The notes below the pieces were generated by a model, which saw nothing but the letters and a program-made list of their open reading frames with translations, was not told the DNA's origin and did not search any database. Positions 1 to 7,432 of a DNA stretch of 15,167 bases are shown here, one piece after another (positions within the stretch are counted from its first letter, which is position 1; each line of letters starts with the position of its first letter). A program made the translations under genes and the position numbers. The stretch covers positions 1 through 15,167 of the forward strand of contig JALWGP010000100.1 of the NCBI GenBank assembly GCA_027038775.1. Direction: 5' to 3'. This stretch comes from Sedimenticola sp. (GTDB lineage: Bacteria > Pseudomonadota > Gammaproteobacteria > Chromatiales > Chromatiaceae).

Positions 1-2
1 CT

Positions 3-1355
3 ATAGTGGACGCTCAATACAATGAAGATACCGGGGAGATAGAAGTCTATCGTTTTCGCCGGGTGGTGGAGAAGGGAGAACCCGTGAAGTTCCGGTGGAA
101 GGGGAGCACCGAGCTGCGCCAGCTGGGCGAGAACCTGTCGCGCCTCTCCGAGACCCACGCGCGCAACCTGGCCGAGCTCCAGGACCACGCCCGCGCCCTG
201 GAGGAGAGCAACCGCTACAAGAGCGAGTTCCTGGCCAACGTGAGCCACGAACTGCGCACGCCCCTCAACTCCATCCTGCTCCTCTCCAAGCTGCTGCAGA
301 AGGAATCGGAGGGGCTGAGCCGCGAGCAGCAGGAGCAGCTCAGGGTGATCCACGAGGCCAGCGTCGACCTGCGCATGCTCATCGACAACGTGCTCGACCT
401 CTCGCGCATGGAGGCGGGCCGGCTGGAGCCGGTGATCGAGGAGGTGGAGCTGGCGCCCCTGCTGGAAGAGATCCATGACCAGCTGGCGCCCCAGTTCCGC
501 GAGAAGGGGCTGGCCTTCGAGGTGCGCGTGGCCCCTGGCGCGCCGGAGCGTATCCATACCGACTCGCACAAGTTGAAGCAGATCCTCAAGAACTTCCTCT
601 CCAACTCCCTCAAGTTCACCGACGAAGGCGAAGTGGTGGTGGAGCTGGAAAGTGCTGGTGAGCCCTACGCCGTCGCCATCTCGGTGCAGGACACCGGGAT
701 CGGTATTCCGTTGGAGAAGCAGCAGGCCATCTTCGAGGCCTTCCAGCAGGCCGACGGTTCCACCCGGCGCCGCTTCGGTGGCACCGGGCTGGGGTTGAGC
801 ATCAGCCGTGAGCTGGCTCGTGTGCTGTGCGGCGAGATCCGGGTGGAGAGCCGTCCCGGGGAGGGAGCCCGCTTTTCGCTGCTGCTGCCGGCCAGTTGCG
901 GCGGGGGGCCGGTGGAAGGGGCCACGGGCGCGCGGGTCTCCCCGCCTCCCGCGCGGGAGCCTGAGCGGGAAGAGGCGCGTCCCAACGCCGATTTCGGCGG
1001 CGCTCATGTGCTCCTGGTGGAGACCGACATCGAGCGGCTGCTGGGGCTGAGCCGCCTCCTGGAGGGGTGGAACCTGCAGGTGACCGCCGCCGGTGACGAG
1101 GAGGAGGTGCGCGAGGTGCTGGAGGAGGACGGCGTGCAGCTGGTGCTGCTGGCCGCCGGCGTGGTGGACTGGTGTTCCATCTCCGCTATAGTGAACAGAG
1201 AGGGGAGAGGCCCCGTCCTCGTGGGGTTCGGGGAGGCTGGTAACAAGCAGGCCGCCTGCGTGGACCTCGTGCTGCCGCCGTTCCCCGAGCCCGGCGCGCT
1301 GCTGGCGGCGCTGGAAGAACAGTTGATCGAAAAGGAGGAGACGACCGACCCATGA
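3..1355 (+). CDS. Sensor histidine kinase with C-terminal pseudo-receiver (5' partial)
   Basis: Two-component sensor kinase, probably hybrid-derived. The frame is open to the window edge and the first candidate start (GTG at 6) has no visible Shine-Dalgarno, so the sensor part probably lies upstream. Numbering from that GTG: a coiled-coil linker covers about 35-72. The HisKA H-box is FLANVSHELRTPLNS with phospho-acceptor His81. The N-box is KQILKNFLSNSLKFT (191-205), the G1 box DTGIGIP (229-235) and the G2 box GGTGLGLS (258-265), so the kinase core looks complete. After a Pro/Glu-rich linker (about 300-330), residues 332-440 have a receiver-like pattern, but the acidic pocket reads VET. The usual phospho-Asp position is alanine (LLAAGVV), and no KP lysine is seen. 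This domain is unlikely to be phosphorylated. The stop overlaps the next start by 4 bp (ATGA), which suggests translational coupling with the receiver-PAS gene, its likely partner. Confidence 0.9.
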   Translation: MVDAQYNEDTGEIEVYRFRRVVEKGEPVKFRWKGSTELRQLGENLSRLSETHARNLAELQDHARALEESNRYKSEFLANVSHELRTPLNSILLLSKLLQKESEGLSREQQEQLRVIHEASVDLRMLIDNVLDLSRMEAGRLEPVIEEVELAPLLEEIHDQLAPQFREKGLAFEVRVAPGAPERIHTDSHKLKQILKNFLSNSLKFTDEGEVVVELESAGEPYAVAISVQDTGIGIPLEKQQAIFEAFQQADGSTRRRFGGTGLGLSISRELARVLCGEIRVESRPGEGARFSLLLPASCGGGPVEGATGARVSPPPAREPEREEARPNADFGGAHVLLVETDIERLLGLSRLLEGWNLQVTAAGDEEEVREVLEEDGVQLVLLAAGVVDWCSISAIVNREGRGPVLVGFGEAGNKQAACVDLVLPPFPEPGALLAALEEQLIEKEETTDP

Positions 1356-2215
1356 ACCGCTATGCCGGCTTCCGGGTGCTGGCGGTGGACGACAACGCCC
1401 ACAACCTGTTCACCCTGAGATCCCTGATTCACAAGCACATGGACGTGGAGCTGCTCGAGGCCACCAGTGGCAAAGAGGCGCTGGAGATCGCCCGCGCCAA
1501 CCCCGATATCGATCTCGTCATCCTCGATGTGCAGATGCCGGAGATGGACGGGTTCGAGACGGCGCGCATGCTCAAGCTCCACCGCAAGACCCGCGACATT
1601 CCCATCATCTTCCTCACCGCCGCCTTCAAGACCGAGGAGTTCCAGCAGAAGGGATACGACGTGGGTGCCGCCGACTACCTGCTCAAGCCCATCGATGACA
1701 ACCAGCTGCTCAACAAGATCAGCACCTACTTCCGCCTCATCGAGAAGGAGCGCGAGCTCAACCGCATCCTGGAGCAGAAGGTGGCCGAGCGTACCGCGGA
1801 GCTGCGCCAGGCCAACCAGCACCTCGAGAACATTCTGAAATACATGGGTGAGGCGCTGCTGATCCTCGATCCCCGGGGCAGGATCAAGACGGTGAACCCC
1901 GCCGCCTGCGAGATGCTCGGCTACTCGGCGGAGGAGCTGGTGGGCATGAGCATCGGCGACGTCTTCGAGGAGGAGGGGCAGGAGGAGGCCAAGGCCTTCA
2001 TGGGCACCTGGCTCGAGGCGCTCATCCGCACCGGCGCCCTGCGCGACATCGAGGCGGCCTTCATCGCAAAGGACGGCAGCCGCGTGCCCGTGCTCTTCTC
2101 GCGCACCGCCATCACCGGCGAGGATGGCGAGATTGACGAGATCATCTGCATCGCCAAGAATATGTCCGGCTACCGCCGCGTGGAGGCGGAGCTGCAGCAA
2201 TCAACCGGAGCCTGA
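1352..2215 (+). CDS. Response regulator: receiver domain plus PAS domain, no output domain
   Basis: The receiver domain spans about residues 7-125 and has all expected residues: acidic pair D13/D14, phospho-acceptor D59 (ILDVQMPEMDG), T89 and K112 (LLKP). An amphipathic coiled coil (about 128-160, IEKERELNRILEQKVAERTAEL) leads into one PAS domain (about 160-280) with NPAACEMLGYSAEELVG and a closing IICIAKNMSGYRRVE. The protein ends there: there is no DNA-binding, GGDEF, EAL, HD-GYP or kinase module. It could therefore act by protein-protein contact, or relay phosphate from the kinase encoded immediately upstream. The PAS might sense a small ligand or redox state, but no cofactor residue can be assigned by eye. 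The start ATG overlaps the kinase stop by 4 bp, and the stop lies 7 bases before the ArsR gene. This is one operon. Confidence 0.88.
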   Translation: MNRYAGFRVLAVDDNAHNLFTLRSLIHKHMDVELLEATSGKEALEIARANPDIDLVILDVQMPEMDGFETARMLKLHRKTRDIPIIFLTAAFKTEEFQQKGYDVGAADYLLKPIDDNQLLNKISTYFRLIEKERELNRILEQKVAERTAELRQANQHLENILKYMGEALLILDPRGRIKTVNPAACEMLGYSAEELVGMSIGDVFEEEGQEEAKAFMGTWLEALIRTGALRDIEAAFIAKDGSRVPVLFSRTAITGEDGEIDEIICIAKNMSGYRRVEAELQQSTGA

Positions 2216-2222
2216 TCCCACC

Positions 2223-2555
2223 ATGAGCGAAGCATCGGACAAGATCCCGCCCGACGAGGACCCCACCATGACCGCCAACGCCCTCAAGGCGATGGCCCAT
2301 CCCCTGCGGTGGAAGATCCTCTGCACCCTGGGCGACCGCGAGCTCTCGGTGGGCGAGATCGTGGCGCTCACCGGCACCTCCCAGAGCAACATCTCCCAGC
2401 ACCTGGAGCAGCTGCGCAACAAGAACATCGTCACCTCCCGCAAGGAGGCCAACCGCATCTACTATCGCATCCGCAACGGCAAGCTGCTGGAGCTCATCGG
2501 CACCATGCGCGCCGTGCTCTGTCCCACCAACCTCGACGACCGTTACGACGACTGA
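2223..2555 (+). CDS. ArsR-family transcriptional repressor, candidate persulfide (BigR/SqrR/YgaV-type) sensor
   Basis: Small winged-helix repressor of 110 aa from the ATG at 2223; a GGAG lies 12 bases upstream. An alternative start at ATG 2268 would give 95 aa. The helix-turn-helix recognition segment is TSQSNISQHLEQLR (52-65), followed by the wing TSRKEANRIYYRI (71-83). The ELCVC metal-binding motif of ArsR/SmtB is absent (the position reads RELSVGEI). There are exactly two cysteines: C34 in KILCTL and C100 in RAVLCP, 66 residues apart. From family knowledge, BigR and SqrR use two cysteines with this same spacing and in these contexts to form a polysulfide bridge that releases DNA, and YgaV has both motifs too. 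The ligand assignment is inference; the ArsR fold is secure. It is the last gene of the kinase/receiver operon. No sulfide quinone reductase, persulfide dioxygenase or rhodanese gene lies beside it, so targets are probably elsewhere or it is autoregulatory. Confidence 0.88.
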   Translation: MSEASDKIPPDEDPTMTANALKAMAHPLRWKILCTLGDRELSVGEIVALTGTSQSNISQHLEQLRNKNIVTSRKEANRIYYRIRNGKLLELIGTMRAVLCPTNLDDRYDD

Positions 2556-2570
2556 TCCGCCTTCGCTTCG

Positions 2571-2592
2571 CGCCGCACCTCCTTGTGCGGCG
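2571..2592. terminator. GC-rich hairpin after the ArsR gene
   Basis: An 8-bp perfect stem CGCCGCAC/GTGCGGCG encloses a 6-base loop (CTCCTT), starting 16 bases after the ArsR stop. There is no T-tract, so it is not a classic intrinsic terminator. Its 3' arm runs directly into a REP head (GTAGGAG), and its 5' side carries TTCGC, so it may be a diverged third REP-like unit in reverse orientation. It could still slow transcription or protect the 3' end of the signalling operon mRNA. Confidence 0.4.
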
Positions 2593-2616
2593 TAGGAGGC
2601 CCGCCCCCGGGCCGAA
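2592..2616 (+). repeat. REP element (GTAGGAG head), first of an inverted pair
   Basis: A 25-bp unit: head GTAGGAG, stem GCCCG, loop CCCC, stem CGGGC, tail CGAA. This is the architecture of extragenic palindromes with a GTAGGAG head, as in Pseudomonas and relatives, which are mobilised by REP-associated tyrosine transposases (RAYT). No RAYT gene is in the window. It sits in the 131-bp gap between the convergent ArsR and TraB genes, a usual place for REPs. Confidence 0.7.
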
Positions 2617-2625
2617 TTGGAACTG

Positions 2626-2650
2626 TTCGCGGCGAGGGCGCCGCTCCTAC
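2626..2650 (-). repeat. REP element (GTAGGAG head), second of an inverted pair
   Basis: Read on the minus strand it is head GTAGGAG, stem CGGCG, loop CCCT, stem CGCCG, tail CGAA: also 25 bp, with the same head and tail as the unit at 2592-2616 and a compensated (different but paired) stem. The two units point away from each other, with heads outward and tails inward, and are separated by 9 bases, forming a BIME-like pair. The covariation between the two stems supports a functional hairpin rather than chance. Confidence 0.7.
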
Positions 2651-2686
2651 ATGAGCCGCAGGAGGTCCCCCGGGCTGAATCCGCTT

Positions 2687-3892
2687 TCAGTGAGCCCCAG
2701 CCAGCTTCCCGGCGATGAGAAAGCCGGCCACGTAGGTGCCGACGGCCGAGCCGAGGGTGCTGAAGAGGAAGATCAGCAGGGTGCGGGAGACGCGGTTCTT
2801 CCACCAGCCCGACCAGCGGCTGGTATCGTGGCGCAGTTCATGGAAATCCTGCACCCTGGGCTTGCGCAGCCACAGCTCCGCCGCGGCGGTGACCATGCCG
2901 GCGCCGATGGTGGGGTTGAGGGAGGTGATGGGTGCGGCGACGAAGGCGGTGAGCACGGTGAGCGGGTGGGCCAGCGCCAGGGCCGCGCCGATGGCCGACA
3001 GGGTGCCGTTGATGAAGACCCAGTTGCCCACCAGCTCCCAGCCCAGCTCCGGGCTGCGCCGGAAGCCGATGGCGAAGCCCAGCACCACCAGCGCCACCAC
3101 GAGCCACGGAATCAGCTTCGGCCAGCGGGAGGGGGGTGGCAGCGACTCCAGTTCACGAATCTTCTCCCGCGGGTCCTCCATGCCCGCCTCCAGGTTCGCC
3201 TTCAGCCCCTTCAGGTGGCCGGCGCCCACCACGGCGAGAATGTCCTCGTGTCCCTTGTCGCGGATCTCCTGCAGCAGCCGCGCCGCCATGTACTGGTCGC
3301 GTTCCTCGATGAGGGGGCGGTAGAGGTCCTGGCGGTCGTGGGCGAACTCGGCGAAGGTGGTCTCCAGGATGTCGCCCTCCTTGAGCTTTTCGATCTCCTC
3401 CTCCTCCACCTTCTCCCTGGAAATCAGGGAAAGGAGCAGGCCGGTGAACAGCGTCCAGCGTTTCCACCAGGGCAGGCCGGCGGCAGTGCGCCTGAGGGTG
3501 ATGCCGATGTCGCGGTCGATGAGCAGCAGGGGCAGGTCGTGTACCTCCGCCAGCTCGATGGCCCTGCGCTGCTCGGCGCCGGGCTCGATGCCGAACTGCT
3601 CGGCGATGCGCTGCTGGTAGGCGGCCATGGCCAAGCTGGCGGTGACCATGGCCGCCTTGCCCTGCCGGATCACCTGCATCAGGTCCATCCGTGCCAAGTG
3701 GTCCGGCGCCACCAGCGCCTGGTAGCGGCTGGGGCAGAGTTCCACCGCCACCGCCTGGTAGTCTCCGCTCTCGATGAGCCGCTGTACCGTCTCGGCGCTG
3801 GCCTGTGATACGTGGGCGGTCCCGAGCAGCGTTACCTTGCTGTCGTCGATGTGCAGGTTCTCGATGGGTTCGCGGGCTCGGGAGGCTGTCAT
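2687..3892 (-). CDS. TraB/PrgY family membrane protein
   Basis: A 401-aa protein of the TraB/PrgY/TIKI superfamily, proposed metal-dependent peptidase-like proteins; enterococcal TraB shuts down pheromone activity. Family signatures seen: the N-terminal GTAHVS motif (24-29), an acidic strand end VAVELCPSRY (E51, R56), the ERDQYMA segment (197-203) and a second glycine-histidine motif VVGAGHLKGL (221-230). The C-terminal third has hydrophobic spans at about 260-277, 291-330 and 370-395, so the catalytic-like domain is anchored in the inner membrane. The bacterial substrate is unknown. The gene starts 21 bases after the RND permease stop on the same strand, so it is probably the third cistron of the efflux operon. 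No strong Shine-Dalgarno is visible; the start is chosen because GTAH normally lies near the N-terminus. Confidence 0.85.
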   Translation of the reverse strand: MTASRAREPIENLHIDDSKVTLLGTAHVSQASAETVQRLIESGDYQAVAVELCPSRYQALVAPDHLARMDLMQVIRQGKAAMVTASLAMAAYQQRIAEQFGIEPGAEQRRAIELAEVHDLPLLLIDRDIGITLRRTAAGLPWWKRWTLFTGLLLSLISREKVEEEEIEKLKEGDILETTFAEFAHDRQDLYRPLIEERDQYMAARLLQEIRDKGHEDILAVVGAGHLKGLKANLEAGMEDPREKIRELESLPPPSRWPKLIPWLVVALVVLGFAIGFRRSPELGWELVGNWVFINGTLSAIGAALALAHPLTVLTAFVAAPITSLNPTIGAGMVTAAAELWLRKPRVQDFHELRHDTSRWSGWWKNRVSRTLLIFLFSTLGSAVGTYVAGFLIAGKLAGAH

Positions 3893-3913
3893 GGGTTTCG
3901 CGGGTGGCTGTGG

Positions 3914-6900
3914 TCAGGAGGCCGGCGCCTCTTCCCCGGGTGCGGTACGGTCGATGCGGTCGAGGAGCAGTGCCAGTTCGCGGAGACGGCTGTCCTCCGG
4001 GCGCAGCCGCTCGGCCTTTCTCAGGTAGCGCCGGGCCCGCGCAGTATAGCCCACGTCCCAGCCCGAGTGCTGCATCCATTGCGCCATGGCCTGTGCGGTG
4101 CAGAGGTTGGCGAGGAAGTTCCCCGGGAGCGCCTTCGCCACCTGTTCCAGGTGCCAGATGGCCGCCTCGGTCTCGCCCTCCATGAGCTTTTCCCGTCCCG
4201 CCTCGTAGTGCGACCGCGAGCGCTCCTCTTCCGCGATGGTGGACAGGTCCTCCAGGTCCTGGAGCGTTTCGGGTTCGCGCAGGCGCAGCGCGAGCAGCTT
4301 CAATTGCTGGACCGGTCCGGGGGCCAGCAGGTGCAGGGAAGGGGGCAGGGAGACCGTTGCCTGCGGTCTGCCTGTGCGGTTGCGCTGCACCAGTGCGTAG
4401 AGGGGGGGTACCAGGAAGAGGGTGAGCAGGGTGGAGAAGCCCAGTCCCCAGACGATGGCGGTGGCCACCGGGCCCCAGACCAAGGATTCGCCGCCCCAGC
4501 CGGCGGCCAGCGAGAAGAGTCCCGCCATGGTGGTGAGGGAGGTGATGACGATGGGCAGCAGCCGGCGGCGCGCGGCCAGAACGATGGCCGGACCCAGCCG
4601 TCCGGTCCGCGCCAGGTTGCGGTTGGCGGTGGAGATGAGCACGATGGCATCGTTGGCGGCGATGCCGGCCAGGGCGATAACGCCGTAAAGGGTCACCAGG
4701 CTGAGGGGGATGTCGTTCACCAGCAGGCCGAGAACCACCCCGGTGAAGGCCATGGGCACGGTGGTGAGAATCAACAGCGGCTGCAGGTAGCTGCGGAACT
4801 GGGTGCCCAGGATCATGTAGATGAGCCCCACGCCCAACAGGAAGAGGCGGGCCATGCTGCCCAGGCTCTCCTTGATGTCGTCCAGTTCGCCGGAGAAGTC
4901 GAGGGTCACCCCCGGGTAGTCCGCCGCGATCTCCCGCCACAGCGCCCGGATCCTGCGGTTGGCGCTGAGGGTGTCGGTCACCTCGCTGTCGAGATCGGCG
5001 GTGACGGTGAGGGTGCGGCGGAAGTCCTGGTGCCGGATGTTGCCCTCGGTGGGGCGGGTCTCGTGCTTCACCAGCTTGCCCAGCGGAATGTCCCCGCCGC
5101 CGGGCAGCCCCACCGGCCAGGCGAGGAAGGCGTTCACGTCCTGCAGGTTGCGCGGCAGCGCCTTCACGCGCACGTTCCAGGTCTCCCCCTCGTGGCGCAT
5201 GTCGGCCACCACCAGTCCGTCGGCGTAGAGCGCCAGCACGCTGGCGACCTCCGCCGGGTCGATCCCGGCGCGCTGGATGGCGTCGGCGTCCAGCTGCAGG
5301 GAGAGCTGGGTGCCGGCGCGCACGTCGTCGTTGTCGATGTCGCGGATGCCGGGGATGGAGGCCATCCGCTGCTGCAGGCGGGTGGCGGCGGCGCGGACCT
5401 CCTCGATGTCGTCCCCCCGGATCTTCACGCTCACCGGTGCCTCGCTGGGCGGGCCGGTCTTGCGCCGCAGGAAGGAGATCCGTTCCGGGCCGGGCAGGTC
5501 GGCCAGCGATTCCCGGATCCGTCCGATCACCTGTTCCACCGAAAGGTGGTCGGCCGAGGCGGGAGGCAGGCTCACCATGATCTGGCCGATGCTGGCGCTC
5601 AGGTGGGGCTCCTTCTCGGTGAGCTGCATGCCGGCGGTGGTGGTGAGGTTGTCCAGCTCCGTGGCCGGTACCGCCTGCCGGATGCGCCGTGCCACCTGCC
5701 GCAGCGTGGCGTGGGTCTCCGTCAACGGGGTATCGGGCGGCATCTCGAGGTTCACGTAGAAGTAGCGGAAGAGGTCATTGGCGAAGAAGTTGACTTTCAC
5801 CGCGCCGGCCAGCAGTGCGGCCAGGCAGAGGGCGGCCAGGGTGGCGCCGAGGCCGATGCTGATGCCGGGGTGTCGCATCACCCCGAGCAGCAGCCGGGTG
5901 TATTGGTGACGCAGGCGGCGGGTGAGCCCGTTGCGCCAACGCTGTACCCGCCCGGGCCGGGCCGGGTCGGCTTTCGATTCCACCACGTGGGCGGGCAGCA
6001 GCCAGAAGGCCTCCACCAGGCTCACCGCCAGCGCCACGGTGACCACCAGGGGCACCACCCGCATGAACTGGCCGAGCACGCCGGGCATGAGCATGAGCGG
6101 GAGGAAGGCGGCCATGGTGGTGAGAGTGGCGGCGCTCACCGGCACCCACATCTCGCGCACCGCGGCCAGGGCGGCGCCCATGCGCTCCATGCCCTTTTTC
6201 AGGTTGGCGTGGACCGCCTCCACCACCACCACGGCATCGTCCACCAGCATCCCGAGGACGATGACGATGCCCAGCAGCACGGTGACGTTCAGCGTCTCGC
6301 CCAGGGCGTCCAGGGCCCAGAAGGTGCCCGCCAGCGAGAAGACCAGTCCCATGCCGGTGAAGAGAGCGATCTTCCAGCCGAGGAAGAAGGTCACCATGAG
6401 CACCACCAGCAGCAGGCCGATGAGGGCGTTGTTCTCCATCACCCGGATGGCGTCGCGGGTGGCGACGGTCTGGTCGTAGGCGAGGGCGATCTGCACGCCC
6501 AGTTTCTCCAGCAGGGGGTTGCGCTCGGCGATGTACCGGTTGATGCGCTCCAGCAGCTCCAGGTTGTTGGCCTTGTCGGTCTTGAAGACGGAGAGCATCA
6601 CCGCCGGCTCGTTTTCGTAGACGACCAGCTGGCGCGCTTTCTCCCGGCCCTGGCGGACCCGCGCCACGCTGCGCAGGGGCACCTCCTGGTCCAGTGTCAC
6701 CAGGGGCAGTCCCTCCAGGTAGCGCGGATCGTTGCTGGTGCCCTGCAGGCGCACCAGCCACTCCTGGTCGCTCAGCCGAAGCCGGCCCAGGGCCTGGTCG
6801 CGGAAGTAGGCGCGCACCGTGTCGGCCAGCGCCTTGGGCGAGATGCCCATGCCGATGAGTTTCTCCGGCTCGAACTCCACCAGCAGCTCCGGGTCACGCA

Positions 6901-7432
6901 GGCCCCAGGCATCGATGCGGTCCACGCCGCTCAGCCGCTGCAGATCCTTCTTCGTCTCCTGCGCCACCTTGCGCAGCTGTTCGTTGTCGTCCAGCCCGTA
7001 GACGGTGACCACGGCGGTGGGAAAGGTGTTGGAGCTGGTCAGCTCCAGCACCAGGGGCGTGCGGCTCTGTGCAGGCAGGTCGCTTTCGATGCGCTGGATG
7101 GCGCGGCGCACCTCCTGGATGCGCTTGTCGAAGGTGCGCTCGTCCAGCTCCTCGAAGCGCACCACGATGTTGGAGGCGCCGTAGCGGCTGGTGCTGGAGA
7201 CGAACCGGATGTTGCTGATGCGTCCCAGCTCGGTCTCGATGGGATCGGTGATCTGCTTTTCCACGTCCTCGGCCGAGGCGCCCGGCCATCCGGTCCAGAT
7301 CACCAGCCAGTTGAAGTTCACCGAGGGGTCCTGTTCCCGCGGCATGCCGGTGTAGCTGAACCAGCCCGCCAGGATCACCAGCAGGAAGGTGAGGTTGACC
7401 AGGATGGGGTTGTCCAGCAGCCGGCGGTACAT
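3914..7432 (-). CDS. RND-family efflux permease (inner-membrane pump) with C-terminal TPR-like extension
   Basis: Proton-driven pump subunit of a tripartite efflux system, similar to the AcrB/HAE-1 superfamily. The N-terminal helix (about 9-29) is followed by the porter segment with GWPGASAEDVEKQITDPIE (48-66). The TM4 relay motif GMLVDDAVVVVEAV (394-407) keeps both aspartates (D398, D399). The second half repeats the fold, with a hydrophobic helix at 520-545 and a TM10 segment AGIAANDAIVLIS (922-934). There N927 occupies the position of the AcrB relay lysine, as in other RND subfamilies with Asn here. The membrane core ends near 1016. The remaining ~155 residues are unusual: a linker, then helices at about 1066-1160 with TPR-like spacing (AGREKLMEGETEAAIWHLEQ, then RRYLRKAERLRPED), presumably cytoplasmic. 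Total length is 1172 aa against about 1020-1050 usual. The start overlaps the stop of the fusion protein by one base (TGATG). Substrate is not predictable from sequence. Confidence 0.95.
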   Translation of the reverse strand: MYRRLLDNPILVNLTFLLVILAGWFSYTGMPREQDPSVNFNWLVIWTGWPGASAEDVEKQITDPIETELGRISNIRFVSSTSRYGASNIVVRFEELDERTFDKRIQEVRRAIQRIESDLPAQSRTPLVLELTSSNTFPTAVVTVYGLDDNEQLRKVAQETKKDLQRLSGVDRIDAWGLRDPELLVEFEPEKLIGMGISPKALADTVRAYFRDQALGRLRLSDQEWLVRLQGTSNDPRYLEGLPLVTLDQEVPLRSVARVRQGREKARQLVVYENEPAVMLSVFKTDKANNLELLERINRYIAERNPLLEKLGVQIALAYDQTVATRDAIRVMENNALIGLLLVVLMVTFFLGWKIALFTGMGLVFSLAGTFWALDALGETLNVTVLLGIVIVLGMLVDDAVVVVEAVHANLKKGMERMGAALAAVREMWVPVSAATLTTMAAFLPLMLMPGVLGQFMRVVPLVVTVALAVSLVEAFWLLPAHVVESKADPARPGRVQRWRNGLTRRLRHQYTRLLLGVMRHPGISIGLGATLAALCLAALLAGAVKVNFFANDLFRYFYVNLEMPPDTPLTETHATLRQVARRIRQAVPATELDNLTTTAGMQLTEKEPHLSASIGQIMVSLPPASADHLSVEQVIGRIRESLADLPGPERISFLRRKTGPPSEAPVSVKIRGDDIEEVRAAATRLQQRMASIPGIRDIDNDDVRAGTQLSLQLDADAIQRAGIDPAEVASVLALYADGLVVADMRHEGETWNVRVKALPRNLQDVNAFLAWPVGLPGGGDIPLGKLVKHETRPTEGNIRHQDFRRTLTVTADLDSEVTDTLSANRRIRALWREIAADYPGVTLDFSGELDDIKESLGSMARLFLLGVGLIYMILGTQFRSYLQPLLILTTVPMAFTGVVLGLLVNDIPLSLVTLYGVIALAGIAANDAIVLISTANRNLARTGRLGPAIVLAARRRLLPIVITSLTTMAGLFSLAAGWGGESLVWGPVATAIVWGLGFSTLLTLFLVPPLYALVQRNRTGRPQATVSLPPSLHLLAPGPVQQLKLLALRLREPETLQDLEDLSTIAEEERSRSHYEAGREKLMEGETEAAIWHLEQVAKALPGNFLANLCTAQAMAQWMQHSGWDVGYTARARRYLRKAERLRPEDSRLRELALLLDRIDRTAPGEEAPAS

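Noticed and set aside
1004..2200. A 398-codon minus-strand frame opposite the kinase and receiver-PAS genes
   Set aside because: No domain; both plus-strand genes under it have clear conserved motifs.
2309..3808. A 499-codon plus-strand frame across the ArsR gene, REPs and TraB gene
   Set aside because: It runs through the REP pair and opposite TraB motifs, and has no recognisable domain.
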